Shown: positions 1 through 10,037 of the stretch, in pieces
How positions within the stretch are numbered: position 1 is the first letter of the stretch
Layout: each line of letters starts with the position of its first letter
NCBI RefSeq assembly: GCF_009801115.1
Contig: NZ_VTOL01000023.1
Coordinates: forward strand, 1-64,000
Direction of reading: 5' to 3'
DNA from: Dyadobacter sp. 3J3
Lineage (GTDB): Bacteria; Bacteroidota; Bacteroidia; Cytophagales; Spirosomataceae
Length of the DNA stretch: 64,000 nt
Made by a program: the position numbers and the translations under genes
The notes under the pieces: generated by a model
Database searches by the model: none
What the model saw: the letters and a program-made list of their open reading frames with translations, nothing else
Told to the model about the DNA's origin: nothing

Positions 1-80
1 GAACTAAAAGGTGAAAGTTTAAGAAAAAAACGGTAAAATTGTCAGCCCATCAGAATCTCTCAGATCAGAACCTAAATTAA

Positions 81-126
81 GGGGGGTCAGTATGCCCGGT
101 ACGGGGTCAGCATCAACGGAATATCC
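81..126. mobile_element. IS21-family terminal repeat remnant
   Basis: Two direct copies of GGGGTCAG (83-90 and 103-110) are followed by a CGGAATAT stretch. This spacing resembles the multiple terminal repeats at the ends of some Bacteroidota IS21-family elements, recalled from family knowledge. No transposase reading frame is attached inside the window, so the element either continues to the left or is only a relic. Confidence 0.4.
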
Positions 127-214
127 AAATACAAGCAATACTTAAAAAATCATTATAAATCATAGAAAGATTGATGAGCTTAAAAAAGAGATAAATGAGT
201 TACCAAATGTCTAA

Positions 215-415
215 TTATCTACATTTTTCTAAGCGCATTTTGTCGCGATCCAAAATCTGACGCTTAGTTTGGATGGCATCAGGTACATAGATATCGTGCG
301 TGTCACTGGCATCCTGTGACAATGATAACTTGCTTACTTACGCATCCACCCACGTGCAGCTGCCATGATCCGAGAAAAGCATGATGCAAATCAAAACGAC
401 TTTGATCTGGTTCAT
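215..415 (-). pseudogene. Small lipoprotein-like gene with in-frame stop
   Basis: Reading from the ATG at 413-415 gives a hydrophobic signal-like start (MNQIKVVLICIMLFSDHGSC) with a cysteine placed as in a lipobox. A TAA at 338-340 interrupts the frame after 25 codons. The same frame then continues for 40 coding-looking codons (residues such as DTHDIYVPDAIQTKR) to a stop at 215-217. The simplest reading is a 66-residue lipoprotein gene with one nonsense mutation. I do not recognise a family, and chance openness of a short frame remains possible. Confidence 0.35.
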
Positions 416-559
416 ATCCTAATCTATTCTTGACTTCCGATTTTCAAAAAGCTTCCTAGCTGATTGTTGTTATTTCTGAAGATCATATGATCAACATTGT
501 ACTGTCAACAAAGTCTTTTGTATCTTTTCCTTAATTAGGTCAATAATTCAGTGTCAATG

Positions 560-3500
560 CTATCGTTTAATGGCCTTTTCTTGATATTCAACCAGCTCAA
601 TTGCTTTTACTAAGTCTTCGCGGACATCTTCGAAATGGTTTCCGAGCAAATCAAAAGTACTTGATAAAAAAATGTTAATGAGTCCCTGTAACTCATTCGT
701 CACACGCAGTTGCCGCAAAGGAAACTGTAAAACCAACTGCGAGACATGATGTTTGTAACCCAGGCTGAATCCATCAGAATACAACTCTTTTACAAATTTC
801 AAGATTTCCACTAAATTGAGTGGATTTGGATTGTACTTCATCGTGAAGCTATTCAGGGCGAGAAAAAACTCACTCTGTGGGTTACTTAATATTTTGTTAG
901 ACTCAAACATTTTGTAAAGCTGCTTCCCAGAGATGGTTAGGCCTCTGTAGTTTAATTTTACAAGTTCGAAAACAATTTTTTCTTGGTAAATGTCACCCCA
1001 GATTTTCACCAGATAGTTTTCCAAGGTAATCCGTTTAAAAGGTGCTGGATTTTTATAAAAAAGTAATTCATCTGTAATTAAAATCCTATCGGCTCGGGAT
1101 GATAGTAACATCGTGTCCATGAGCAGCTCATCATGAAGATCATTTTCGATGTTTGTTTTTATTCTGTTTTCGTTCATGCTCAACCGCTGAGATGCAAAAG
1201 CTACCCGGCAATTTTGATTAATCCACTCATTTATCTGACTTAAATAGGATAGGTCAGAATCAAGATCCCCATCCGTTCGAAAAATCGGTGTTACTTTGTC
1301 TATAGTGAATGAGATACTTGTCTTACTTTTCCGTTTTACAGAGTGTTCAACAAATTCGCTTTGTAAGTAATCTTTTAAAAGCTGTGAAATTATGAATGGT
1401 TTGTCGAGAAAATTCAGTTCAGTCTTTTGAGAAATATAAAAAACAGTAAATAAGGTGCTGAAATCTAGCACAAATTCCGTTGAAGAAGTAAAATTTAGGA
1501 CTTCCTGATTTATGATCGGAATCATTGGATAACCATCCGATTTACTAGATGTAATATAGTTCCAGGCATTGATCGGACTGTTTCTAAAAACGCTTCGAAA
1601 CAGGTGGGAGAACCCTATCTCACCGTTTGCAAATTTATTTAATTGTGCCTCTACAATAATTTTTGTCTTAGTGCCTTCTACACCGAACATTTCCTGAAAC
1701 TGACGGATCATGCCCTCGGGGCTTTCCTCATTTATTTTTAATGCCCTAATCTTTATTCCATCCTCGGGATTTTTGGCCACATAATCGGTATACAATGCCA
1801 TCTGTCCTCTATACTTATCCAGGATTTGTGCTATTTTATATTCGATGGAGGCACCGGTTATTGCGTCTACCACAGCGAAAACATCGTTAATTCGTTTACC
1901 AATTATCTGTTTCGCATACGTTTTGAGCTTAATATTCTCGGGCGTTAATTCTACCATAAGCTCCCTATCTTTCACCAGTAACCTGACAACCATTCCTTCT
2001 TGCGCCACTTCGGGATATGGCATTTCATCGATTTGCTGAAAGGCAATAAGATTTACAACGTAAGCTTCCTTGACGATTTGGTCATCGGGGTTATCTTTTA
2101 AAACTTTGTAATACAGCCTTAATCCTAACTCAGTTTTTCCATGAATAAAGCAGAGATTACCCAATGAAAAAGCAAATCTCCATTGTAACGCTAAGCAAAG
2201 CAAATCGTCATTAAGAAGGGATTGCAATTTGGTTATCTTTTTTTGCCAATTAAGCGATTCAAGCAACCTTAGCAAAAAAATTTCCTCACCAGGAAATTTT
2301 TCAAGTCCATATTCCGAAATTATTTCAACCTTTTCATGATCCCTGAGCGTATGATAAAGTCGCATCTCAATGTCTAAGAGTGCCAGATCGGCAGAAAAAT
2401 TAGTACGCCATTGACCCAATAGCTTCAATAGAAGATCGGAGTTTCCTTTTGACTTCCATATAGACAGAATATACAAGCGATGCTCCTGGTTTTCAGTAAG
2501 CAAGTCGACGTAATTTTCGAGTAGGCTGACTACCTTGGATGGCTCATCGATCGTCCAATAAACAAATGAAAGCACGCCCCGACAGAAAAATGAGAGGTCT
2601 GCCGAATGACCGTCATATATACTGTCACATAAGAACACAACGTAAGCTTGCTGTTGTATGCTATCTTTTAAAGAATAGGCCTCAATTAATTTGCCGTAAA
2701 ACGGATACTCAAATTCCCAAGCAGGATTGATTTGGCAAGCAACGAGGTCCTCCCCCTTATTATGTTTCAGAAATCTGTTGAAAATATCTAGTATATTTTC
2801 AAGTTCAACTTCCCTAACAACTACTAAACTTTCTAAATAACGCCGGTAAACTGCTAGGCCCTCCACCACTTTCCCAGTTCTCTCCAAGGCCCGTCCCTGA
2901 AATAATAATATGAAGTATTGGTTCTGATCTGGAAATACTGCGATAACATTTAGTGCCTTAGAATTTTCGCCGATTTGCAGTAGACACAGTATGAGATCAA
3001 ATGCACGTTCCGGAATTTTTTTATAAAGCGCTTTATCGTTTGATTCGAATTTATCTATTTCAAGCCCAGGGTTCCCCATAAAAATTTGATACATCTCTAA
3101 AACCGCGTCCTTTTTATCGTACAGATAATATTGACATAAGAGCAGGTCATAGCGAGAAAGGACATAGGTAGGATTAAAACGGAGATCTGATTCTTCAATT
3201 CGCTTTAAAAGAATTTGCAGTATATCTGCCGCATACCGCAACTGCTCAATGCCAATAAGTTTTTCAGATCGTTTTAGGCTTTGAACTTTAACTGTCGTGT
3301 GTAAGAAATCAAATATTGCGAACTGGGCAAGATAATTCCAGTATGGTAATTCCGCTCTCGGAATTAATGATAATGGCAGAACTCTTTTCGCCAACACTTT
3401 CCCAAAAAGTGTTTTGAAATGATTTAACGACCAGTCTGCCCCAAATTTACTCCAGAATGACACTATTGCAACTTTAAAAATCGGATCATCAAATACTTCC

Positions 3501-4639
3501 GGAGAAATCGACATCTCTGGATCGAGGGTAGCCATAACAGCCCATGCTCTGGCATTATTTTCGTCATTCGCCAATATCTGTTCCGCCAATTCGAGAGCAT
3601 TTTCTGTCAAATCCTTATGTAAAAATGCAACCGCAGCTCTTTCTTGATATTTCAAATTATTGGGACTCAATTTATAAGCTTCAATGAGATACCCATAAGT
3701 ATCTTCCCCGCCATTTAAGTCCGAATTAGCCAAGCCAATGGTCCATTTCACTTTCGCTAACAAAAACTTTTTATCTATGGGGCTCAGGATCGAGTTACTA
3801 ATGTTTTCCAATGCTGTTTTAGCGATTACTAGTGCCTGAGCTGGCTGGAGATCTTCTACAAGTTGTTCAGCCTTATCTAAAAAAGTTTTGGAAAACTCGT
3901 AGTATGCAGCTGAGGGAGTATTTGTTTCCTTTACGACAATTTGGGGTATCGAATCTAGAACGTTCCATGCTGACTCCCCAAATTGACTCAAAAGCGTATT
4001 TAATTCTCTAAAGGTGCAAACTTCAAATCTTTTAGTTGTCTTATACTTTGTGACGATACCCACAAACTCGAGCATTCCGTCTGCATGGGAATATAGCCCG
4101 CTGCCAGAAAATCCGCCAACATTGCCAGTAGCTATGGAAGTATTGTCTTCCAAGTGCTCAGCAGGGCTTAAACTGGCAGTGGATCCATATGTTAATATAC
4201 ATTTCGCCTCCAGCTCATCAGGAAGACTGTTGCGATACGCACTAGGGAAACCTCTGAAGCTATATGACCGGCCCTTAGTAGGGCTTTGTCGCAATATTAT
4301 GTTCGGTATGTCGAATGGATAAAGTGCTTTAGGAAACTTGATCAGCGCCAGATCGTATTTATTTTCCACATCAAAATTGAAAATGTGGAACTCAGTTGAC
4401 GACAATTTGCATTCCCCAAATTCCTCACGCGCATAATCAAATCGATCAATGGATAATTCATCATCACCTAACAGTGATTCGATACAATGTCTAGCAGTAA
4501 CCAGGTATAAACAATCAAGGGTTGATGGACAGTTCATCAGAAAAGCACTTCCCAGACATACTCCCCCAGTCGATATCCTTACACTAATATTCTCGATGTC
4601 TTTCAAGAACTTGTTTTCAGATGGTGATATTGATTCCAT
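560..4639 (-). CDS. Trypsin-like protease - TPR-like - PIN domain protein
   Basis: A giant 1359-residue protein. The N-terminal ~210 residues look like a chymotrypsin-fold serine protease: His51 in TARHC, Asp96 in KYDLALI and Ser178 in GFSGSG form a plausible triad. The middle (about 240-1000) is helical and TPR-like, with many A/L-rich helix pairs and a clear 'AYKLSPNNLKYQERAAVAFL' type repeat. The last ~300 residues contain a PIN-like nuclease pattern: Asp near 1056 (FVLDFS), Asp near 1174 (LLMDTMLL) and Asp near 1188 (ILITDE). The start codon lies inside the upstream MBL gene (23-nt overlap), so the two are co-transcribed and probably act together. Protease plus MBL pairs occur in type 1 AVAST defence (Avs1A/Avs1B), but no STAND ATPase is present here. 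Defence function is inference; the protease call is firm and the PIN call moderate. Confidence 0.75.
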   Translation of the reverse strand: MESISPSENKFLKDIENISVRISTGGVCLGSAFLMNCPSTLDCLYLVTARHCIESLLGDDELSIDRFDYAREEFGECKLSSTEFHIFNFDVENKYDLALIKFPKALYPFDIPNIILRQSPTKGRSYSFRGFPSAYRNSLPDELEAKCILTYGSTASLSPAEHLEDNTSIATGNVGGFSGSGLYSHADGMLEFVGIVTKYKTTKRFEVCTFRELNTLLSQFGESAWNVLDSIPQIVVKETNTPSAAYYEFSKTFLDKAEQLVEDLQPAQALVIAKTALENISNSILSPIDKKFLLAKVKWTIGLANSDLNGGEDTYGYLIEAYKLSPNNLKYQERAAVAFLHKDLTENALELAEQILANDENNARAWAVMATLDPEMSISPEVFDDPIFKVAIVSFWSKFGADWSLNHFKTLFGKVLAKRVLPLSLIPRAELPYWNYLAQFAIFDFLHTTVKVQSLKRSEKLIGIEQLRYAADILQILLKRIEESDLRFNPTYVLSRYDLLLCQYYLYDKKDAVLEMYQIFMGNPGLEIDKFESNDKALYKKIPERAFDLILCLLQIGENSKALNVIAVFPDQNQYFILLFQGRALERTGKVVEGLAVYRRYLESLVVVREVELENILDIFNRFLKHNKGEDLVACQINPAWEFEYPFYGKLIEAYSLKDSIQQQAYVVFLCDSIYDGHSADLSFFCRGVLSFVYWTIDEPSKVVSLLENYVDLLTENQEHRLYILSIWKSKGNSDLLLKLLGQWRTNFSADLALLDIEMRLYHTLRDHEKVEIISEYGLEKFPGEEIFLLRLLESLNWQKKITKLQSLLNDDLLCLALQWRFAFSLGNLCFIHGKTELGLRLYYKVLKDNPDDQIVKEAYVVNLIAFQQIDEMPYPEVAQEGMVVRLLVKDRELMVELTPENIKLKTYAKQIIGKRINDVFAVVDAITGASIEYKIAQILDKYRGQMALYTDYVAKNPEDGIKIRALKINEESPEGMIRQFQEMFGVEGTKTKIIVEAQLNKFANGEIGFSHLFRSVFRNSPINAWNYITSSKSDGYPMIPIINQEVLNFTSSTEFVLDFSTLFTVFYISQKTELNFLDKPFIISQLLKDYLQSEFVEHSVKRKSKTSISFTIDKVTPIFRTDGDLDSDLSYLSQINEWINQNCRVAFASQRLSMNENRIKTNIENDLHDELLMDTMLLSSRADRILITDELLFYKNPAPFKRITLENYLVKIWGDIYQEKIVFELVKLNYRGLTISGKQLYKMFESNKILSNPQSEFFLALNSFTMKYNPNPLNLVEILKFVKELYSDGFSLGYKHHVSQLVLQFPLRQLRVTNELQGLINIFLSSTFDLLGNHFEDVREDLVKAIELVEYQEKAIKR

Positions 4640-5669
4640 TATCGCAGTTAGGTGGAAACTTGCACACTATATTATATTTACTGACTTCATCACTGGTAAA
4701 CAAATCCCTAAATATCGGGTCATCATAGGTAAAATAAAAATTGATTGTTTCGTTCGGCCTTCTCTCATTAACAGTGTTCGCAATTAACGCCAATGCCCTC
4801 TTATGAGGAAATTGATGTGAATTGGATGCATTTGTGCTTACTAAATAATTATTGCAATCAATCAAATGTAATAAATCTAGCGAAGTATTAGATTTCGACC
4901 CATGGTGGGATACTTGCATAAGGTCTACTTTAATGGGAAATTCACAACTAAAACCAATCGATATTAATGACTTTGCTAAAACATCTGGATTAGAATCCGC
5001 TGTAAACAAAATGGTCCTTTTATCATGATCCAGCAAAAATGCTATGCTGCTGCGGTTACTGATTGATCTGTCTGTTGTCTGCAAGTCGGATAAAAGTTCA
5101 CTGACTGTTTTATGCTTGTCGCTTTTCACTGATCCAATACTTTGGATATCAGATTTATAATCGGACTCTGTATCTTGCCACTTATTAATGTAGGACTGAA
5201 GGTCTTCAAGGTTTGGAGACAAGACTCTTATCGTAACGTTGTCAATTAAATGCGTCTGAGGAAAATAAATCAGGTTTTTGGACAGCTTTTCGGTTTTTAA
5301 AAGAAAGTCGCGAATTTGTATTCCTTCGCGGGCTCCTATATTTCCATCATTATTTGGGAAAGAAAACTCAGCACCAGCATGATTAAACCATATTTTTTGC
5401 ACATTCCTTACACCGAAATCTTTAAAGAATGGAATAAAACCACTGATGTGGTCATTATCAAAATGTGTTATCACAACTAAATCCATTCTTTTTCCTTCGT
5501 CGGCAATTTGTTGCATGCTCAGTTTCAGAGTCCGATGATAAGTTGAAGCGAATCCAGAATCAATTAATATGTACGATTCTTCGTTACGGTGTAAACTAAA
5601 AAAGGAAATTAGAAAACAATCTCCATTGAGCACCTGAAATGCTTTTATATTTAAACTCATAGTTGGCAA
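4617..5669 (-). CDS. ComEC/Rec2-like metallo-beta-lactamase-fold hydrolase
   Basis: A 350-residue soluble MBL-fold protein. The metal motif is THFDNDH (His69, Asp71, Asp73, His74), the ComEC/Rec2 variant of HxHxDH. Further features are an LIDSG strand near residue 36, a SHHGS motif near residue 254 and a closing 'NSHQFPHKRAL' segment, all typical of ComEC C-terminal and related phosphodiesterase-like domains. There are no membrane segments, unlike true ComEC. The first ATG (5669) is followed by a second three codons later (5660), and either could be used. It overlaps the downstream protease-TPR-PIN gene by 23 nt and is the promoter-proximal gene of that pair. The likely role is hydrolysis of a nucleic acid or nucleotide in a defence-like module; the substrate is unknown. 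Confidence 0.8.
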   Translation of the reverse strand: MPTMSLNIKAFQVLNGDCFLISFFSLHRNEESYILIDSGFASTYHRTLKLSMQQIADEGKRMDLVVITHFDNDHISGFIPFFKDFGVRNVQKIWFNHAGAEFSFPNNDGNIGAREGIQIRDFLLKTEKLSKNLIYFPQTHLIDNVTIRVLSPNLEDLQSYINKWQDTESDYKSDIQSIGSVKSDKHKTVSELLSDLQTTDRSISNRSSIAFLLDHDKRTILFTADSNPDVLAKSLISIGFSCEFPIKVDLMQVSHHGSKSNTSLDLLHLIDCNNYLVSTNASNSHQFPHKRALALIANTVNERRPNETINFYFTYDDPIFRDLFTSDEVSKYNIVCKFPPNCDNGINITI

Positions 5670-5969
5670 AAAAATAAACTCCGATTAGGTTACATAATGA
5701 CATTCAATGAATATTCGAAACTGCCAAATTGTATATTTTCCGTTAAAGCCAACCCTAGTTTAGCAACTAGTCGCCATAAAATACCGGCTTCGCCAAACAG
5801 TTAATTAAAGATAGTTCAATTTTTGATCGGCCGTTGTAAATCCGAAAACAACTCATCAACTTTGGAAAAGTGCCGTCAATGGATATACCCCACGAACTAT
5901 CTAAATAAGACGCCGATTCAAGTAACCATCAGTGAATATTTTTGTCTTTTGTGAACCATATTGTGAGAA
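5670..5969. other. Divergent intergenic region
   Basis: This AT-rich stretch separates the minus-strand MBL operon from the plus-strand PD-(D/E)XK-like gene, so promoters for both directions should lie here. I see no convincing full TTTG / TAnnTTTG pair, repeat or small gene. Confidence 0.4.
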
Positions 5970-7703
5970 ATGAACCCGTCAACAAGATATATAGCCGTTC
6001 GAAACTACACAGAGATTTTCGACAATACATTGCCTAGCGACAGACTCACCTTTATCCGCCAATATGCTACGGATTTACTGATCTTGCGGCTTTCGAAGAT
6101 TAATGCCATTCTGTTTCAGGAACCGGAAATTCCGCTTCAAACCATGAACGGGCTTGATGTACTTTTCCCGGGTATGGATGCATCTCCATTATTGAAAATG
6201 AGGAATTTTGAGACCAGCGCCTATTTTTCCTCTGCCTCAATCAGCATGCTGATAAAAGCTTGCCTTGAAAACTTTGTGGAAACCGCAGACAACTACCCCG
6301 TTCATCCGTCCGAGATTGGTATCGACCTTCTCAAAACGATCCTGATCTTTAACGAGACCTACTTTCGGACGGATCCAAATTGGGAGTTTGATAGCTTCGA
6401 AAGCATTTTCAAGCTCGATCTCCAACAACAAGCTTACATAAGATCCAACGTCTATCAAAAAATGTTTACGATGGTAAAATTTGCTTTTGCGGCGAAATAT
6501 GTGTCGGACGCAACCGATCTTAGAAAAGAGTGCATTGAATTCTGCGAGTATTATGGGATAAGCAGCCCGTGGTATTTCGGTAAATTCTTCATGTCTATTC
6601 TGGAAGCGATACTACCAAAAGAGCAAGTTGGAAAGCATGTGCTTAATTTCGAAGGAGTACCATCAAAGTTCATTTCGGAATTTACTATCACTCGAGATAA
6701 TTTGCGAGAACACAAACCGTTTTCTGTTAATATGGACATTGTTCCAAAGCCATTTTATTTGATCGGCAATGACGCAGTCATTCTCGACTTCGATTTTTTT
6801 CAATATCACATCGATCAGGGCTTCTTCTATCTTCTCTATAAAAATACGTCACTTAAAAAAGGTAAGCGGTTTAACTCCTACAACGCCTATCAGGGGCATA
6901 TAGGCCTTTATTATTTCGAGCAATTTTTGGTAAAAAAATACCTCTCTGCAATTTTTTATAGGCGAAGTCAAAAAATTGTCAGCACCGAAAAATTTCAGGA
7001 CTTTATCATCAAACCCTCTAACAATAACGTTTTGGTAGTGGAGGTTAAAAATGCCACTTTTCACGCAAATACTTTGGAGCAAATGGATTTCAAAAACTTT
7101 GTTTCCACCATAGATCAAAATTTTTTGGCATCAAAAGCTGGTAATTCAAAAAATAAAGGCTTCTTACAAATATTAAAGCAGATTGACTTTTTGGTATCCG
7201 AAGATCCAGACCTCAGGCAACAGTTAGAGATCCGGTCAACTGCTAAAATGAACATTTATCCTGTCATTCTATATTCCGATCCCAATTTTGATATCAGCGG
7301 AGTCAATGAGTATGTTAACAAAAATTTTGAGGCTGCTATCAATGATAAACGTCATTTGGTGCAATCGATTAGGCCGATAACCCTTATTAATGTCAACACC
7401 TTCGTTAAGTACTTTGCGCATCTAAAACAAAAACCTTCCCGGCTTACCGATCTTATTGCCGACTATTTTGTGTACATCCACAAAAACAAAAAGAAATATA
7501 CCAGAGATAAGCATTCGCAGGATCACTATCTATCCAACATTTCATTTGATGGTTATTTAAAGCGTAAACTGGACGGGAATCAGTGGGAGCGCAATCTACC
7601 GGAAATGAAAAAAGATTTTGATTTAAATATTCCGGCAATGCATGAACTGACCTCAACAGACCAGAGGGAATTTCCCGCTGACAGATTGGGAACAACCGAA
7701 TAA
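5970..7703 (+). CDS. Uncharacterised protein with PD-(D/E)XK-like motif
   Basis: A 577-residue soluble protein of no family I recognise. The first ~230 residues are helical. Around residues 300-400 there is a nuclease-like core: an acidic FQDFII strand, then hydrophobic VLVVEVKN (E-x-K near residue 356), followed by a helix with lysines. This is the layout of the PD-(D/E)XK restriction-endonuclease fold. The C-terminal ~170 residues are charged and may bind partners. It is transcribed divergently from the MBL/protease-PIN operon, 300 bp away, so it might be an accessory nuclease of that module or an independent gene. The ATG at 5970 is the first in frame. The nuclease assignment is inferred from one motif only. 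Confidence 0.55.
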   Translation: MNPSTRYIAVRNYTEIFDNTLPSDRLTFIRQYATDLLILRLSKINAILFQEPEIPLQTMNGLDVLFPGMDASPLLKMRNFETSAYFSSASISMLIKACLENFVETADNYPVHPSEIGIDLLKTILIFNETYFRTDPNWEFDSFESIFKLDLQQQAYIRSNVYQKMFTMVKFAFAAKYVSDATDLRKECIEFCEYYGISSPWYFGKFFMSILEAILPKEQVGKHVLNFEGVPSKFISEFTITRDNLREHKPFSVNMDIVPKPFYLIGNDAVILDFDFFQYHIDQGFFYLLYKNTSLKKGKRFNSYNAYQGHIGLYYFEQFLVKKYLSAIFYRRSQKIVSTEKFQDFIIKPSNNNVLVVEVKNATFHANTLEQMDFKNFVSTIDQNFLASKAGNSKNKGFLQILKQIDFLVSEDPDLRQQLEIRSTAKMNIYPVILYSDPNFDISGVNEYVNKNFEAAINDKRHLVQSIRPITLINVNTFVKYFAHLKQKPSRLTDLIADYFVYIHKNKKKYTRDKHSQDHYLSNISFDGYLKRKLDGNQWERNLPEMKKDFDLNIPAMHELTSTDQREFPADRLGTTE

Positions 7704-8357
7704 TCGCGCAAAAGTTCTTTAAATATCAATGCTCTAAAACTAAATTGAAACTCAAGTTGATCATCCAGATATGGATGATAGAATTAGCTCAGCTTATTTC
7801 ACCACTATTGTGAAAACCTTTATATTAACCTTTTCTATCGAGGATTTTGCTTGGATTGAACAGGCTTTTGAAAATATATAAACAGCTGGATTTTGTTAAA
7901 CAATATACACTATTAGCGCCAGACAAGGTCTGTATGTCATTATTCCCGCGGTATGAAACGAATTATTGCTGTAAAAAAAACGCCAATGTAAATTGACAAT
8001 CCGGATATTTCGAAATCAAGCCGATTAATTTATCTACGGCCAATTCAATTATCTGATCATCAGGATCGACGCAAGTACACAAATTGCACTATGGAATTAG
8101 CGCGGCGAAATAGAAGGCTGTCTAAGACAGCAAACAAAAAAGTTACTGTATGTGTACTGAATGTAATTCTTCGAAGAAATATTAAAAAAATGTAGAGAAA
8201 TCAGTTCAAATCTTTCTAGTGAACTTAGACTCCTTCTAAGGCAATATCCAGTAGAATTACCTTTAATCGTGAAATTGATTCTACCTTACCTCCAAACAGT
8301 CTTTTGAACCCAACTAGATGCCTATGCAAAGTGCACTAATTGGTTTGCAATTAAATG
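7704..8357. other. Gap with one gene-like fragment
   Basis: Mostly featureless AT-rich DNA. One stretch is coding-like on the plus strand: ATG at 8161-8163 is immediately followed by TAA at 8164-8166. The same frame then stays open to a TGA at 8305-8307 with a helical, leucine-rich translation (FEEILKKCREI, then LPLIVKLILPYL). It may be the relic of a short gene with a nonsense second codon, or chance. Confidence 0.3.
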
Positions 8358-8543
8358 CTAGGCATTCAAAACAAGTTTCCGTGCATCAATCCTTGATGAG
8401 GCCTCGTGCTTTTTATAATCTCTTACTACTACTGCCATCGCATTCTTAATTCTATGGCTCGAAGCTGCAAGCTGACGACCATCTATGGGCGTAACTTTGT
8501 CGTGATTGACAGTTTGGAAGGATATTTTTTCTCTCTTGCTCAT
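8358..8543 (-). CDS. Small hypothetical protein, 61 aa
   Basis: The ATG lies 6 nt after the stop of the 495-aa peptidase gene upstream, which suggests translational coupling in a two-gene operon. The product is small, basic and soluble (KREKISFQTVNHDK near the N-terminus) with no recognisable domain, signal or membrane segment. It could be a leader-like substrate or partner of the neighbouring cysteine peptidase, but nothing in the sequence proves this. It is short enough that chance cannot be excluded. Confidence 0.45.
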   Translation of the reverse strand: MSKREKISFQTVNHDKVTPIDGRQLAASSHRIKNAMAVVVRDYKKHEASSRIDARKLVLNA

Positions 8544-8549
8544 TGAATG

Positions 8550-10037
8550 TTATATTAAGTTGCTATAGTATCGATAGTTTTTTAATACATACTCCAAAAA
8601 TACAAATTTATTTTCATCAATACCAATAAACCTGTCCGGATAAGCAGCCAATATTAGCGTGTCTGTACTTGTAGAACTGGCTTCTGTTGCATCCAACACT
8701 AACAAGCCAGCCGCTTCACTTCCATGATAATTGAAGGCATTTTTTGCATAAATTTCACTTACCCAAATAAATTTAGGCATTCTTGCAAGCAAAATACTAT
8801 TTTTTAAATCTAACTCTAAATCAGGGAGTTGGGAAATATGACTCTTAAAAGACCTACTGGACGCCAGAAAGAAACGCAATACGAATCCGTCCTCAAAGGA
8901 GTGACCAAGTAATTCGTCTCTCAGAATTTCGATGATCAACCTTTTTGCGACATAGGCCTCGAGATAAATCTTAGGGTAAAGTGGTACTACCACATTATCG
9001 ATCCTGTACTGCTTGGAAGCTTCATCGTCATAGTGGCTGCCTGGTTCTTCGAGTGTTATGAGCCTGTAAGGAGCCAGATTGTCATCTTGTACGACGTAGT
9101 AAGTTGCAAAATCCGCTGCATCATAATATGAAATCTCATGTTTGGCATCGACAAAAGTCTTTTGAGCACTTCCATCGAAATCAGGTTGTTCATAGTGTTT
9201 CCCAATGAGAACAACGACGTGTCCTAGTCCGCCATCTACTGACTCCAGTCCGACCATCAAAGGTATCCCAGACTCAATATAGGTATCAATAATCTCGAAA
9301 AGAGCTGCGCCATAGGTTTCGTGTGAATATAACCTTGTTCCAAAACCGTACTGTTTGAGCACGAAAGAGATTTCATCCATCGTCAGTCCTTGCGCCGGTA
9401 ATTGCCGCTGTGTCGCATGCAGTTCCAGTGTCTTTGTTATTTGTGATGGCAAAACCGGTTTGTAGTCTGCATATTTATTACCAAAATATTCCATCAATGA
9501 CCAGATAGTTGTTTCGGCACAGGTTATTGTTTCTCCATCCTGGGAGCTGTGTGGAAAGCCGCTAATGTCTAGCTTTACTCCAAAAACAGAACAGGATGTC
9601 TTCTGAACACAAATTTGAAAATCGCTACCTTCAAAAGCAGCGGGATTAATCAGCGACCTTCCAAAAATGGCCTTGATAGGTCTGAGGATGAAATAACCTA
9701 AAAATTTTTCTTTTAAGGCAGTATGCCTTTCCGATTCCAGAAAATCCGATCTATTAATCTGCTGATCGTATATCGTTATTCGGATGCAGTCCCTTTGGTA
9801 CGATGCGTGCTTAGATGCATAGTAGTTGTAGAAACTATTTCTGTAAACTTTGTCTACATAGGGATATTCGACCAAAAAATATAGGCTGTCCTTCATCAAA
9901 TCCAAGTAAACACTTAACGTATTCTCGAAGTCAATATCCTGATAAACATCCTTTAGAAAATACTCATGCACTGATTCGACGATGATTTCGAAAATATCAT
10001 CAGAGCTTGAAATAACGTATTCTATATTGCTTGCCAT
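8550..10037 (-). CDS. C39/papain-like cysteine peptidase domain protein
   Basis: A 495-residue cytoplasmic protein without a signal peptide. The centre (about 155-320) fits a papain-fold peptidase of the C39-like group. It has a catalytic Cys near residue 174 in 'ETITCAETTIWSLMEYFG', then 'QGLTMDEISFVLKQYGFG', then a catalytic His near 272 in GGLGHVVVLIG, followed by an acidic 'VVQDDNLAPY' segment. N- and C-terminal regions are of unknown type. The ATG at 10037 gives the full frame. A 61-aa gene follows after 6 nt. The context is accessory and defence-like rather than a bacteriocin exporter, since no ABC transporter is fused or adjacent. Peptidase fold is likely; substrate and role are unknown. 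Confidence 0.6.
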   Translation of the reverse strand: MASNIEYVISSSDDIFEIIVESVHEYFLKDVYQDIDFENTLSVYLDLMKDSLYFLVEYPYVDKVYRNSFYNYYASKHASYQRDCIRITIYDQQINRSDFLESERHTALKEKFLGYFILRPIKAIFGRSLINPAAFEGSDFQICVQKTSCSVFGVKLDISGFPHSSQDGETITCAETTIWSLMEYFGNKYADYKPVLPSQITKTLELHATQRQLPAQGLTMDEISFVLKQYGFGTRLYSHETYGAALFEIIDTYIESGIPLMVGLESVDGGLGHVVVLIGKHYEQPDFDGSAQKTFVDAKHEISYYDAADFATYYVVQDDNLAPYRLITLEEPGSHYDDEASKQYRIDNVVVPLYPKIYLEAYVAKRLIIEILRDELLGHSFEDGFVLRFFLASSRSFKSHISQLPDLELDLKNSILLARMPKFIWVSEIYAKNAFNYHGSEAAGLLVLDATEASSTSTDTLILAAYPDRFIGIDENKFVFLEYVLKNYRYYSNLI

